DNA of 11,900 nucleotides from G039029935 sp039029935 (GCA_039029935.1 JBCCFC010000284.1:1-11900); one strand, 5' to 3'; shown: positions 1-6,467, counted from the stretch's first letter. Program-made: numbers and translations. Notes: a model not told the origin generated them from the letters alone.

Positions 1-2
1 CC

Positions 3-89
3 GAAAATATCCTTAGAAATGGCTTGCATTGGCTGAGAAAATATCGATCCAACCAGATTGGCCCAATAATTTTAAAATGGACACGATAA
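3..89 (+). CDS. 3' end of an unidentified upstream gene (partial)
   Basis: Frame 3 is open from the window edge to a TAA at 87-89 and encodes a 28-residue tail ending in ...GPIILKWTR. I do not recognise the protein. The case for a real gene end is its arrangement: the TAA stop is embedded in TAAGGAGA, the ribosome binding site of the next gene, which is the usual layout of translationally coupled operon genes. A shorter alternative tail exists in frame 1, ending at TGA 34-36 (...LEMACIG), and cannot be excluded. The stretch is AT-rich like the following dehydrogenase gene, so the two may have travelled together. Confidence 0.45.
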   Translation, partial: ENILRNGLHWLRKYRSNQIGPIILKWTR

Positions 90-94
90 GGAGA
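88..94 (+). promoter_or_regulatory. Shine-Dalgarno that decides a TTG start
   Basis: AAGGAGA lies 6 nt upstream of TTG 101-103. The two upstream in-frame ATGs (29 and 77) have no comparable site; the one at 77 even precedes this Shine-Dalgarno. Starting at 101 puts the Rossmann glycine motif at residues 9-15, where short-chain dehydrogenases normally have it. Confidence 0.75.
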
Positions 95-100
95 AGTTCA

Positions 101-832
101 TTGAATAAGATTGTTATCGTAACAGGCGGTAGTCGAGGAATAGGTGCTGCTACATCTAAGTTGTTAGCTTCACGTAGTTATTCTGTTTGTGTGAATTATC
201 TAAAAAATTCGGTTGCTGCAGATTCGCTTGTTGCGGATATCAAGCAAAATGGCGGTAGTGCGTTTGCATGTCGGTCAGATGTGTCAGATGAAGCCGATGT
301 CGCTAGATTGTTTGATGCAACAGAAACACACTTTGGCTCAGTTTCACATTTAGTCAACAATGCTGGGATATTGTTCAATCAATCACAACTAGTAGATATG
401 GATATCGCTCGGTTTAATAAGGTAATGAACTCAAATGTGACAAGTTGCTTTTTGTGTTCGCGAGAATATATCAAACGAGTTAAATCCGGTGGTGCGATAG
501 TGAATGTTTCTTCGGCAGCTGCACGAACAGGTTCACCATTCGAATATATTGATTACGCAGCATCAAAAGGTGCAATGGATACGCTAACAAAAGGTCTCTC
601 GTTAGAGCTTGCACCTAAAGGGATTCGAGTAAACGCTGTAAGACCAGGGTTCATTCATACAGATATACATGCTGATGGTGGGGAGCCAAATAGAATTGAG
701 CGTTTATCTCCGCAAATACCGCTCAAACGTGGTGGTACGCCAGACGAAGTTGCAAATGCTATAGCATGGCTTTTATCAGATGAAGCATCGTATGTCACGG
801 GTTCATTTATTGATATAGCTGGTGGGAAATAA
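101..832 (+). CDS. ygfF: YgfF-type NAD(P)-dependent short-chain dehydrogenase/reductase
   Basis: This is a classical SDR oxidoreductase of 243 residues from the TTG start; starting at ATG 29 would give 267 and add an unconserved 24-residue leader. Visible hallmarks are the nucleotide-binding TGGSRGIG at residues 8-15, NNAGIL at 86-91, and the catalytic Ser in NVSS (S138), Tyr152 and Lys156 in YAASK. The C-terminal part, with GEP..R.....IP..RGG and an end in SYVTGSFID.AGGK, matches from memory the E. coli YgfF protein more closely than FabG. YgfF is an uncharacterised oxidoreductase often annotated as glucose-1-dehydrogenase or 3-oxoacyl-ACP reductase-like, so the substrate is unknown. The protein is cytoplasmic, with no signal peptide. 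The gene is markedly AT-richer than the rest of the window and favours A/T third positions, which suggests horizontal acquisition. It converges on the secreted cyclophilin gene with a 99-base gap. Confidence 0.9.
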   Translation: MNKIVIVTGGSRGIGAATSKLLASRSYSVCVNYLKNSVAADSLVADIKQNGGSAFACRSDVSDEADVARLFDATETHFGSVSHLVNNAGILFNQSQLVDMDIARFNKVMNSNVTSCFLCSREYIKRVKSGGAIVNVSSAAARTGSPFEYIDYAASKGAMDTLTKGLSLELAPKGIRVNAVRPGFIHTDIHADGGEPNRIERLSPQIPLKRGGTPDEVANAIAWLLSDEASYVTGSFIDIAGGK

Positions 833-931
833 CGCATAACAAATTGCAACTTCTTTCTGAGCATTACAAATTTCTCAAAAAACTGGAACACCCTCCACTT
901 ATTGGACCAATCTAAAAGACTTCAAAACAGT
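833..931. other. Convergent intergenic gap without a recognisable terminator
   Basis: These 99 bases separate the convergent dehydrogenase and cyclophilin genes. I looked for a GC-rich stem followed by a T-run on either strand and found none. The base composition changes from AT-rich to mixed in this gap, so it is also where an acquired segment could end. Confidence 0.4.
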
Positions 932-3900
932 CTATTCACACGCGGGTCTTATCGTCTCTTGCCGCTCGACCATTGGCAAGAACAGATAAAAGTCGGCTTC
1001 TGGGAACGGCTGTGGTGTCACGTCCGCAGCGGGTGTGTCAATGGTGGTTGGATCGCGGAAGAACACAGATATTGGCTCCGACCAGACACCCGGATAGCGT
1101 TGATTGGGCGATGCGCCTTCGGGTGGTGCAGGTGGTTGCTCGGCTCTGGCACGGATGCGGAACTCATAGAATCGGTCAATGGTCTCGGCCACAAAAGTGT
1201 TGCTGCCATCCCCAACGAAACCTGATACCACATCACGCCACGCACTATCGGCATTGTCACGCACCTGTACATCGACCAAGTTTTGATAGGTTCCCGCGGG
1301 AATCGCTGCAATATCTGCGCTTGCCACTGTCGTCCAAGAGAGGTCTAAATCCGTGCCATCGACACAGGTGGGTAGCGCATTCAAGCTAGCTGTTGGTGCG
1401 CGAACGAGGCTGGCGGCATCCAAGAAACCATGATTGCCATGCCACTGGAAGGGGCTGTTGAGTCGCATAAAGACGGTGACAGCGGTCGCCTCCGCTTTGG
1501 CACTGGTGCGGATATTGGCCCAGCCGATGCGTTCGTCATCCGCGGTCACAAAGTTATCGCGGTTCTCTGCCCAGATCACACTCTCTGCCAGCGGGTCTGT
1601 GCCGCCTGTCGGGTCAATGCCAATCATCTTGGCGATGTAGACATCTTCGGGGCAATCGCTGGGCACATTGCTGCCACCACAAAGGCTCAATGCCCAGCCA
1701 CTTGCGCTGTAATCGACACCAACAACGGCAGGGTGTTGGTGATAGAATGAGACATCAAAGGATTTGCCTGGCTCTGGTGGTGTCTCTAAATCTTGGGCGC
1801 GCACGACAATGCTGTCAATGCCACTAATGCGTTCGACATGCGCACTGCCATCACAGCTTTTGGCAAAGAAGGTGCGTGTACTGTTGATGACGGGTGTGCC
1901 ATTACTAGTCACAAGCGTCCAGTTATTGGGGATATACACAGTTTCGCTCCGCGCATCGACCTGCTCATAATAGCCATCGGTACATTCATAATCCGCATTG
2001 GGCAATGACGGCGCATCCAGAATACGGACCGTTTCGGAGGTGTTGGTGATGGTTGTGAAATAAAATGGACACATCGTGCCGGGTTCACTCGGTACGACTT
2101 CGCCATGCAAGGAGAAACCAAAGTGTGCTGTTCCTGGGGTCAAGGCACGGAATTGTAGGTCCATACTCGTGAAACTGCCACCGGGTTGGAGGTCGTTGTC
2201 CTGTAACGCTTCAAAAATTGGCTCGGTCTGTGCCTCACCATTCTCATCCTCAATCGCCCACGATATAGTTGGGATGCCAAAGCCTCCCGGTGTCTGGATA
2301 GAGACAGTGACCATATCACCAGCATAGAGGGTGGATGCCGAGGTTGTGACCAAAAGGTCCGGTGGTCCAGCACATTCAGGCACTGCCGTTGGTGTCGGCG
2401 TATTTGTAGAGACAGGTAAGGTTGGTTGTGGCGTCAGAGTCGTCGCAACCGTTTCATTCACGACTTGAATCGGCTCAGTGCGGCCTGAGATCGTGGTGAA
2501 ACTGAATGCACACATACCTCCGCTCTCAACACTCACCTCGCCATTGGCCGCAACATCAATAACGGCTGTCCCTGTCATCAAGGCACGGAACTGCAAGGCA
2601 ATGTCCACACTGCCACCACCGGGTCTAAGTCCATTCTCCTGTAATGATTCAAAAATGGGTTGTGCTTGCTCATCACCATTCTTATCTTCAATACGCCACG
2701 TAATTTGTGGAAGACCAAAGCCGCCATCAGTCTGGGCAAAGACGGTAATCACATCACCTACTTGAACGCTGGGTGCGGAGGTTGTAACGAGTAAATTAGG
2801 AGCACCGGGGCAATTTGGGGATGTCGGTGTCAACGTGGGTGGTATCGTTGGCACGGGCGTAAAGGTTGCGGTCGATGTGATGATGGATGTCTGGGTCGCC
2901 GTTGGTGTCATCTCCTGTGCGGACGTCGATTCTTCAATGCCGACAAAAATGAGGGTATCACCTTCAAAGTCAGGGCTCTGGTTGGGGTCACGGCGGGTAA
3001 GCAGATCAAGCACCTCAATACCCTCAATGACTTCGCCAAAGATCGTGTGTAAATCGTTCAGGTGTGGTGTTGGTACAAAGGTGATGAAGAATTGACTGCC
3101 ATTGGTGTTGACGCCGCTGTTTGCCATCGCCAACAACCCTGCACGTTCAAAGCGCAACTCGTCAGTAAATTCATCCTCAAACCGATAGCCTGGACCACCT
3201 GCGCCTGTGCCTGTTGGGTCGCCCCCCTGCGCCATGAAATTGTTGAGGACACGATGGAAGGTGGTGTTGTCATAGAACCCTTGGCGCGCCAGAAAGACAA
3301 AGTTGTTGACCGTAACGGGGGCTTGCTCGGCAAAGAGACGGATTCTGATATCGCCCTTTTCGGTCTGCATGGTGGCGATGTAGGTGTTATTGACATCAAT
3401 CATCATGGCTGGGGCGGCATCATACAACCCATTGCGGTCGGCGGGGTCTAGTTGTGCGGCGGGGCGAGATGGCAGCGTTGCAGTCATCACAGATGTCAAT
3501 GTGGGTGTTATTGTTTGTGTGGGTGTTGGCGTCAATTGCGTTTGGTGAAGCGGTAACAATGCTTGTGTTTGTTCAATGTCAAAGTTTGGGGTAACAAACT
3601 GTGCGCTCACCCAACCTGGGATATCTGTTCCCGATATACAACAAACATACCACCATGTGCCATCCTCATTGCGAGCATAAATATCGACCGTTTCGCTCAA
3701 TGAGAGTGACCCGATGATTTCGTTGTTGGTGCTAGGCCCTGAACGTACATTCAATACGGTTGCACTGATTTCACCTTGAAATTCTGATGTTGGCTGTGGG
3801 GTTGGTGGCTGTGGGGTTGGTGATTGGGTTGACGTTTGTGCAGGCTGGAGTGCCTGTGAGTTGACGAGGCGTGGGTTGGTCGTTGATGCAAACAGGTTGG

Positions 3901-3973
3901 CTCCGACAACAACCGTCAGTATCACAATGGCGATGAGTGGTATCAGAGTTCGTGTTTGACGAGCGTTTCTCAT
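932..3973 (-). CDS. Exported SH3b-cyclophilin multidomain protein
   Basis: The start is ATG 3973 (MRNARQ), preceded by AGGAGA with a 7-nt spacer; the frame stays open upstream but crosses an ISAs1 remnant there. The product has 1013 residues. Residues 9-29 form one hydrophobic segment (signal peptide or anchor). Bacterial SH3 is at about 65-128 (LNVRSGPSTN...WWYV...GWV). A cyclophilin peptidyl-prolyl isomerase is at about 196-348, with FHR 239-241, FMAQGGD 246-252 and NGSQFFI 291-297, so its active site looks intact. Pro/Thr-rich linkers lie at 47-63, 147-170, 355-387 and 510-531. Two related ~120-residue domains (388-505, 534-652), each with a pair of Cys, match no family I know. Residues 660-860 look beta-rich with several Cys, and 868-972 resemble a fibronectin-like fold. 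The C-terminus has a YLFLPMV motif (996-1002) that resembles tails of extracellular Chloroflexota proteins. The protein is probably a surface folding or wall-associated factor; its partners are unknown. Confidence 0.88.
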   Translation of the reverse strand: MRNARQTRTLIPLIAIVILTVVVGANLFASTTNPRLVNSQALQPAQTSTQSPTPQPPTPQPTSEFQGEISATVLNVRSGPSTNNEIIGSLSLSETVDIYARNEDGTWWYVCCISGTDIPGWVSAQFVTPNFDIEQTQALLPLHQTQLTPTPTQTITPTLTSVMTATLPSRPAAQLDPADRNGLYDAAPAMMIDVNNTYIATMQTEKGDIRIRLFAEQAPVTVNNFVFLARQGFYDNTTFHRVLNNFMAQGGDPTGTGAGGPGYRFEDEFTDELRFERAGLLAMANSGVNTNGSQFFITFVPTPHLNDLHTIFGEVIEGIEVLDLLTRRDPNQSPDFEGDTLIFVGIEESTSAQEMTPTATQTSIITSTATFTPVPTIPPTLTPTSPNCPGAPNLLVTTSAPSVQVGDVITVFAQTDGGFGLPQITWRIEDKNGDEQAQPIFESLQENGLRPGGGSVDIALQFRALMTGTAVIDVAANGEVSVESGGMCAFSFTTISGRTEPIQVVNETVATTLTPQPTLPVSTNTPTPTAVPECAGPPDLLVTTSASTLYAGDMVTVSIQTPGGFGIPTISWAIEDENGEAQTEPIFEALQDNDLQPGGSFTSMDLQFRALTPGTAHFGFSLHGEVVPSEPGTMCPFYFTTITNTSETVRILDAPSLPNADYECTDGYYEQVDARSETVYIPNNWTLVTSNGTPVINSTRTFFAKSCDGSAHVERISGIDSIVVRAQDLETPPEPGKSFDVSFYHQHPAVVGVDYSASGWALSLCGGSNVPSDCPEDVYIAKMIGIDPTGGTDPLAESVIWAENRDNFVTADDERIGWANIRTSAKAEATAVTVFMRLNSPFQWHGNHGFLDAASLVRAPTASLNALPTCVDGTDLDLSWTTVASADIAAIPAGTYQNLVDVQVRDNADSAWRDVVSGFVGDGSNTFVAETIDRFYEFRIRARAEQPPAPPEGASPNQRYPGVWSEPISVFFRDPTTIDTPAADVTPQPFPEADFYLFLPMVERQETIRPACE
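2018..2374 (-). repeat. Second copy of the internal ~120-residue domain repeat
   Basis: This encodes residues 534-652. It aligns with the first copy over its whole length without large gaps, and both Cys positions are kept (534 and 635 against 388 and 488). The two copies have diverged at many positions, so the duplication is not recent. A Thr/Pro linker of about 20 residues separates them. Confidence 0.7.
2459..2812 (-). repeat. First copy of an internal ~120-residue domain repeat
   Basis: This encodes residues 388-505 of the secreted cyclophilin protein. The unit begins with C.G.P.LLVTTSA and continues with GD..TV..QT.GGFG.P.I.W.IED.NG, then PIFE.LQ.N.L.PGG, LQFRAL..GTA, and a second Cys before F.FTTI. 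The fold is probably an Ig-like beta sandwich, inferred only from the pattern of strands and turns. It follows a Thr/Pro linker. Confidence 0.7.
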
Positions 3974-3980
3974 AGGTCTA

Positions 3981-3986
3981 TCTCCT
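3981..3986 (-). promoter_or_regulatory. Shine-Dalgarno fixing the start of the cyclophilin protein
   Basis: On the minus strand AGGAGA stands 7 nt before ATG 3973-3971. The in-frame ATG at 4003 and the one at 4213 lack such a site. The chosen start places a basic, then hydrophobic stretch at the very N-terminus, as expected for export. Confidence 0.8.
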
Positions 3987-4028
3987 AATCGTATAAATTT
4001 CATATAAATCTCTTGACTAATACGTTCA

Positions 4029-4058
4029 ATTATAGATGAGATGAGGATGATAGTACAA
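4029..4058 (-). promoter_or_regulatory. Possible sigma70 promoter for the cyclophilin gene
   Basis: On the minus strand a perfect TATAAT (4034-4029) has a weak -35 candidate, TTGTAC (4058-4053), 18 nt upstream. Transcription would begin near 4022 and leave a leader of about 50 nt. The -10 box is good but the -35 agrees at only three positions, so this is tentative. Confidence 0.35.
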
Positions 4059-4091
4059 TACAACAACACGGTCAGTTTAGGGCAATCGCGT

Positions 4092-4238
4092 TTAAATGAG
4101 AAGTTGGTCAAGAACAGAGCGAAGATAGTCCTCATCCTAGCCAGCCTTGAGGCGTTTGTTCTTGATACCAAGTTTGGAAGAAGGCTCTCGTTGAACGGCA
4201 TTAAGGGCAACACCAGTTAAAGATATGCGATTAATTTG
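4092..4238 (-). pseudogene. Decayed C-terminus of an ISAs1-family transposase
   Basis: Translating the minus strand from 4238 down gives about 48 codons ending at TAA 4094-4092. The recognisable part is GVALNAVQRE, then KLGIKNKRLKAG*DEDYL. It resembles the C-terminal end of ISAs1/H-repeat-type transposases, where ...ALNLLR...(K/R)KR..A.W...YL..VL is typical. Position 4139-4137 is TAG where the family usually has Trp (TGG), so it is not functional. Upstream a TGA (4241-4239) interrupts the frame and I see no more transposase. On the plus strand, AGGGCAATCGCG at about 4079-4090 lies just past the stop and could be the old IS terminus, since ISAs1-group ends often begin CAGGG. The family call is from memory of the motif, not a search. 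Confidence 0.55.
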
Positions 4239-4372
4239 TCAAAGAGTGTAAAGGAGGATTGAGAGCGGGTAAAGGAGACTTAGGGTAATGAGGGTCAAGG
4301 ATGGTAGTGTCGGCCTCAAAATCGCGATGAAGAGAGTGGTCAGTATCGCGTTTGTGTTTGAACTTAGATATT

Positions 4373-4564
4373 TTACTTCATATCATCGGGTGCGCTCATA
4401 TCGAGCCAGTAGACACCACTCATGAAGTATTGACCATAGTGGCGGGCAAAGGCTGCGGCCAATTGCGTTTCCCCATGCGCTGGTATGCAGGGTTGAACAT
4501 GGATTGGAAAAATATACGCGGTTGCGCTCCAAATCAATTCTGGTGTATGATCAACCCATCGTAC
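4373..4564 (-). pseudogene. Decayed P-loop segment of a STAND/NB-ARC NTPase
   Basis: The minus-strand frame between TAA 4567-4565 and TAA 4375-4373 contains GETQLAAAFARHYGQYF followed by MSGVYWLDMSAPDD. This corresponds to the P-loop and following helix and strand of bacterial STAND NTPases, typically GMGGIGKTQLA.EFA.RYG..F.GGV.WL....P. The P-loop Lys is Glu and the glycine-rich loop before it is lost, so it cannot be functional. Only about 35 residues are recognisable; the part above 4486 is too degraded to assign. It is not a copy of the intact NB-ARC gene in this window, whose P-loop region reads differently (GVGKTTLAHVV). Confidence 0.5.
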
Positions 4565-4604
4565 TTATTGACCATAGTTATACCAATGGCTGTATCAAGA
4601 AGCA

Positions 4605-4649
4605 TAAACCGTAGCACACTACCGACCTGAAAGGACGGTCTACGGTTTA
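4605..4649. repeat. Long hairpin upstream of the GH32 gene
   Basis: TAAACCGTAG (4605-4614) is a perfect inverted match to CTACGGTTTA (4640-4649). Inside, ACCGACCT (4621-4628) pairs with AGGACGGT (4632-4639) with one mismatch around a GAA loop, leaving a six-base bulge on the left side. No T-run follows. It sits 61 bases before the GH32 start codon, so it could be a leader structure, a double operator or the footprint of a mobile repeat. The last 11 bases shared with its right arm recur at 6429-6439, beyond the GH32 gene. Confidence 0.55.
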
Positions 4650-4710
4650 GCAATCTTGGAATGGGCGATTGGTCTTATTAATCATATTCAATCACAAAGA
4701 GAGGAAACAC

Positions 4711-6324
4711 ATGACGACCGTAGACTATACATCCAAAGTCCCCTTCTACAGCTTCCCAAACACGCTGGAAGAACAAGAAGCAGCCCTCGAAAGCAATCCA
4801 CTGATGCAGCGGCTCAACGCCTATCGCAAAAATTATGAGAATGACCCACATCGTCCTATCTATCATTACGTCAACCCCGAACATCGGCTCAACGATCCCA
4901 ATGGTCTCTGTTTTTGGCAGGGGCGTTGGCATCTCTTCTATCAGGCGTATCCACCAGAAGATACACGGCAGCACTGGGGTCATGCCATTAGTGATGACTT
5001 GATTCACTGGCGAGACCTGCCCTATGCCATCTATCCTAATCCCGAGGATTGCTGTTTCTCTGGTTCGGCGTTGGCAGAGGATGACCGGGTGATTGCTATC
5101 TATCACGGCACAAAGGTGGGCAACATGGTGGCGGTCTCGGATGACCCATTGCTGCTCAACTGGGAAAAGCTGACCAATGCGCCCGTAATTCCTTTCCCTG
5201 AGGACCCAACAGCATCCGAATATACGGTCTTCGACCCCTGCATCTGGAAAAAAGGCGATGCCTACTATGCACTTTCTGGTGGTACATTGCCCAATGGTCC
5301 GGGTGGCAAACAGATTCGTGCCAACTTTCTGTTCCGCTCGGAGGATTTAGAGAATTGGGAATATCTGCATCCGTTTATGGAGGATGATCAGTATACGATT
5401 GTGGGTGATGATGGCGCGTGTCCGTATTTCTGGCCGATAGGAGACAAACAGGGCGACAAACATATCTTCTTGTTCTTTAGTCATATGAGTGGTGGGCAAT
5501 ATCTACTGGGGGACTATGACACCGACCGTGATAAGTTTGTGGTGACTGATGGTGGTCTCTTCAACTTTGGTCCGTCTACGCCAGCGGGGGTCCATGCGCC
5601 ATCGGCTGCACCTAACGAGGATGGCAGCGTCACGGTCATCTTCAACATGAACCCGGCCAAGCCAACTGAAGGCTGGAACCAGATTATGACCTTGCCCCGT
5701 CGTTTGACTTTGGATGAACATGGAGAGTTGTTGCAAGAACCGGATGGTGACATTGAATCGTTGCGCTATGCTCATCAGCATGTGGATGGCATGACCCTGC
5801 CTGCCAATCAGGAAGTTGTGTTGGATGCGGTGCAGGGCAATGCAATGGAACTGCAATTGGAGATTGACCCGCAGGATGCACCGATGGTGGAACTTAATGT
5901 GTTGCGTTCACCGGACAAGGAAGAGTACACACGCATCGCTTTCTACAAGCATCGTGGTTTCCGTCGTCGTTTCCGTGTACCAAATGGGACTGCACTCAAT
6001 GCAAACTCCGGCGCATTGCGCAACCGACCCATTCGTCACGAGAGTTTGATTACGCTGGATATGTCCTATTCATCGACTGCACCGGATGTCCTCTCGCGCG
6101 CACCGGAAACCGCACCGATTCACATTGAAGATGGTGAGAAACTCAATCTGCGAGTCTTTATTGACCGCAGTGTTGTGGAAGTTTTTGTCAATGGTAAGCA
6201 ATGTGTGGCAGCTCGTGTCTATCCAGAGCGTGGTGATAGTGTTGGTGTGTCATTACGGGCGCAGGGGCAGGATGCGGTATTGACATCGTTGGATGCGTGG
6301 CAGATGCGGAATATCTACGAATAG
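4711..6324 (+). CDS. Glycoside hydrolase family 32 protein with altered EC motif
   Basis: The start is ATG 4711, with GAGAGGA upstream; an in-frame GTG- or ATG-like extension to 4669 lacks a ribosome site. The product has 537 residues and no signal peptide, so it is probably cytoplasmic. The five-bladed propeller shows LNDPNG (60-65, nucleophile D62), FYQ (76-78), HWGHA (88-92), FSGSA (116-120) and FDP (174-176, D175 as the usual stabiliser; Arg is more common than Phe before it). The C-terminal beta-sandwich ends with FIDRSVVEVFVNG (483-495) and ARVYP. GH32 enzymes hydrolyse beta-fructosides such as sucrose and fructans. The third catalytic motif, normally ECP, reads DDGACP (233-238), so the usual acid/base Glu is Ala236. 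Activity on fructosides therefore cannot be assumed. The gene is monocistronic and convergent with the PhyH pair. Confidence 0.88.
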   Translation: MTTVDYTSKVPFYSFPNTLEEQEAALESNPLMQRLNAYRKNYENDPHRPIYHYVNPEHRLNDPNGLCFWQGRWHLFYQAYPPEDTRQHWGHAISDDLIHWRDLPYAIYPNPEDCCFSGSALAEDDRVIAIYHGTKVGNMVAVSDDPLLLNWEKLTNAPVIPFPEDPTASEYTVFDPCIWKKGDAYYALSGGTLPNGPGGKQIRANFLFRSEDLENWEYLHPFMEDDQYTIVGDDGACPYFWPIGDKQGDKHIFLFFSHMSGGQYLLGDYDTDRDKFVVTDGGLFNFGPSTPAGVHAPSAAPNEDGSVTVIFNMNPAKPTEGWNQIMTLPRRLTLDEHGELLQEPDGDIESLRYAHQHVDGMTLPANQEVVLDAVQGNAMELQLEIDPQDAPMVELNVLRSPDKEEYTRIAFYKHRGFRRRFRVPNGTALNANSGALRNRPIRHESLITLDMSYSSTAPDVLSRAPETAPIHIEDGEKLNLRVFIDRSVVEVFVNGKQCVAARVYPERGDSVGVSLRAQGQDAVLTSLDAWQMRNIYE

Positions 6325-6344
6325 TTTAGGTGATATGTGGTATG

Positions 6345-6421
6345 AAAGTGGCATGGGCATCTTTGCAGTTAAGGGGCTTTGGGCTGTCGTCCAACACAGA
6401 CAAGGATGTCCATGCCACTTT
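6345..6421. terminator. Long inverted repeat between convergent genes, possible bidirectional terminator
   Basis: AAAGTGGCATGG (6345-6356) is perfectly complementary to CCATGCCACTTT (6410-6421). The stem continues inwards for nine more pairs (6357-6365 with 6401-6409), two of them G-T wobbles, around a 35-base loop. It lies 21 bases after the GH32 stop and 47 bases beyond the stop of the opposing PhyH gene, where a shared terminator is expected. The flanking A/T triplets are short and the loop is long, so a MITE-like remnant is an alternative. Confidence 0.45.
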
Positions 6422-6439
6422 ATGAACAGGTCTACGGTT

Positions 6440-6463
6440 AACTCTTCAACTCTTCAACTCTTC
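6440..6463. repeat. Three perfect copies of an 8-bp unit
   Basis: AACTCTTC is repeated three times without change at 6440-6447, 6448-6455 and 6456-6463, followed by a partial AA. It ends five bases before the stop codon of the first PhyH gene and follows the GGTCTACGGTT element at 6429-6439. Such short tandem units can vary in copy number through slippage; no function is apparent. Confidence 0.85.
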
Positions 6464-6467
6464 AACC

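Larger units (their letters stand above)
3974..4710. other. 0.74-kb region without an intact gene
   Basis: The region lies between the divergent cyclophilin and GH32 genes. Besides a promoter for the former it holds two gene remnants on the minus strand (an ISAs1 transposase tail and a STAND NTPase P-loop) and a hairpin at 4605-4649. Between the remnants, 4240-4372 is purine-rich on the plus strand and shows nothing I can name. A 92-codon plus-strand frame at 4352-4630 runs antisense to the STAND remnant and looks spurious. I found no convincing -35/-10 pair in front of the GH32 gene. Confidence 0.6.

Noticed and set aside
3058..3451. Open frames of 113 and 129 codons within the cyclophilin gene
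   Set aside because: They are shadows of the cyclophilin domain in other frames; the coding frame carries all the family motifs.
3974..4213. In-frame N-terminal extension of the cyclophilin protein by 80 residues, from ATG 4213
   Set aside because: It reads through the ISAs1 remnant in a different frame and has no ribosome site; the ATG at 3973 has a good AGGAGA and a proper signal-like N-terminus.
4352..4630. 92-codon plus-strand open frame
   Set aside because: It runs antisense to the STAND remnant and through the hairpin, and shows no recognisable motif or ribosome site.
4650..4710. Promoter immediately before the GH32 gene
   Set aside because: TTGGAA and TATTAA/CATATT elements exist but not at acceptable spacing with adequate matches.
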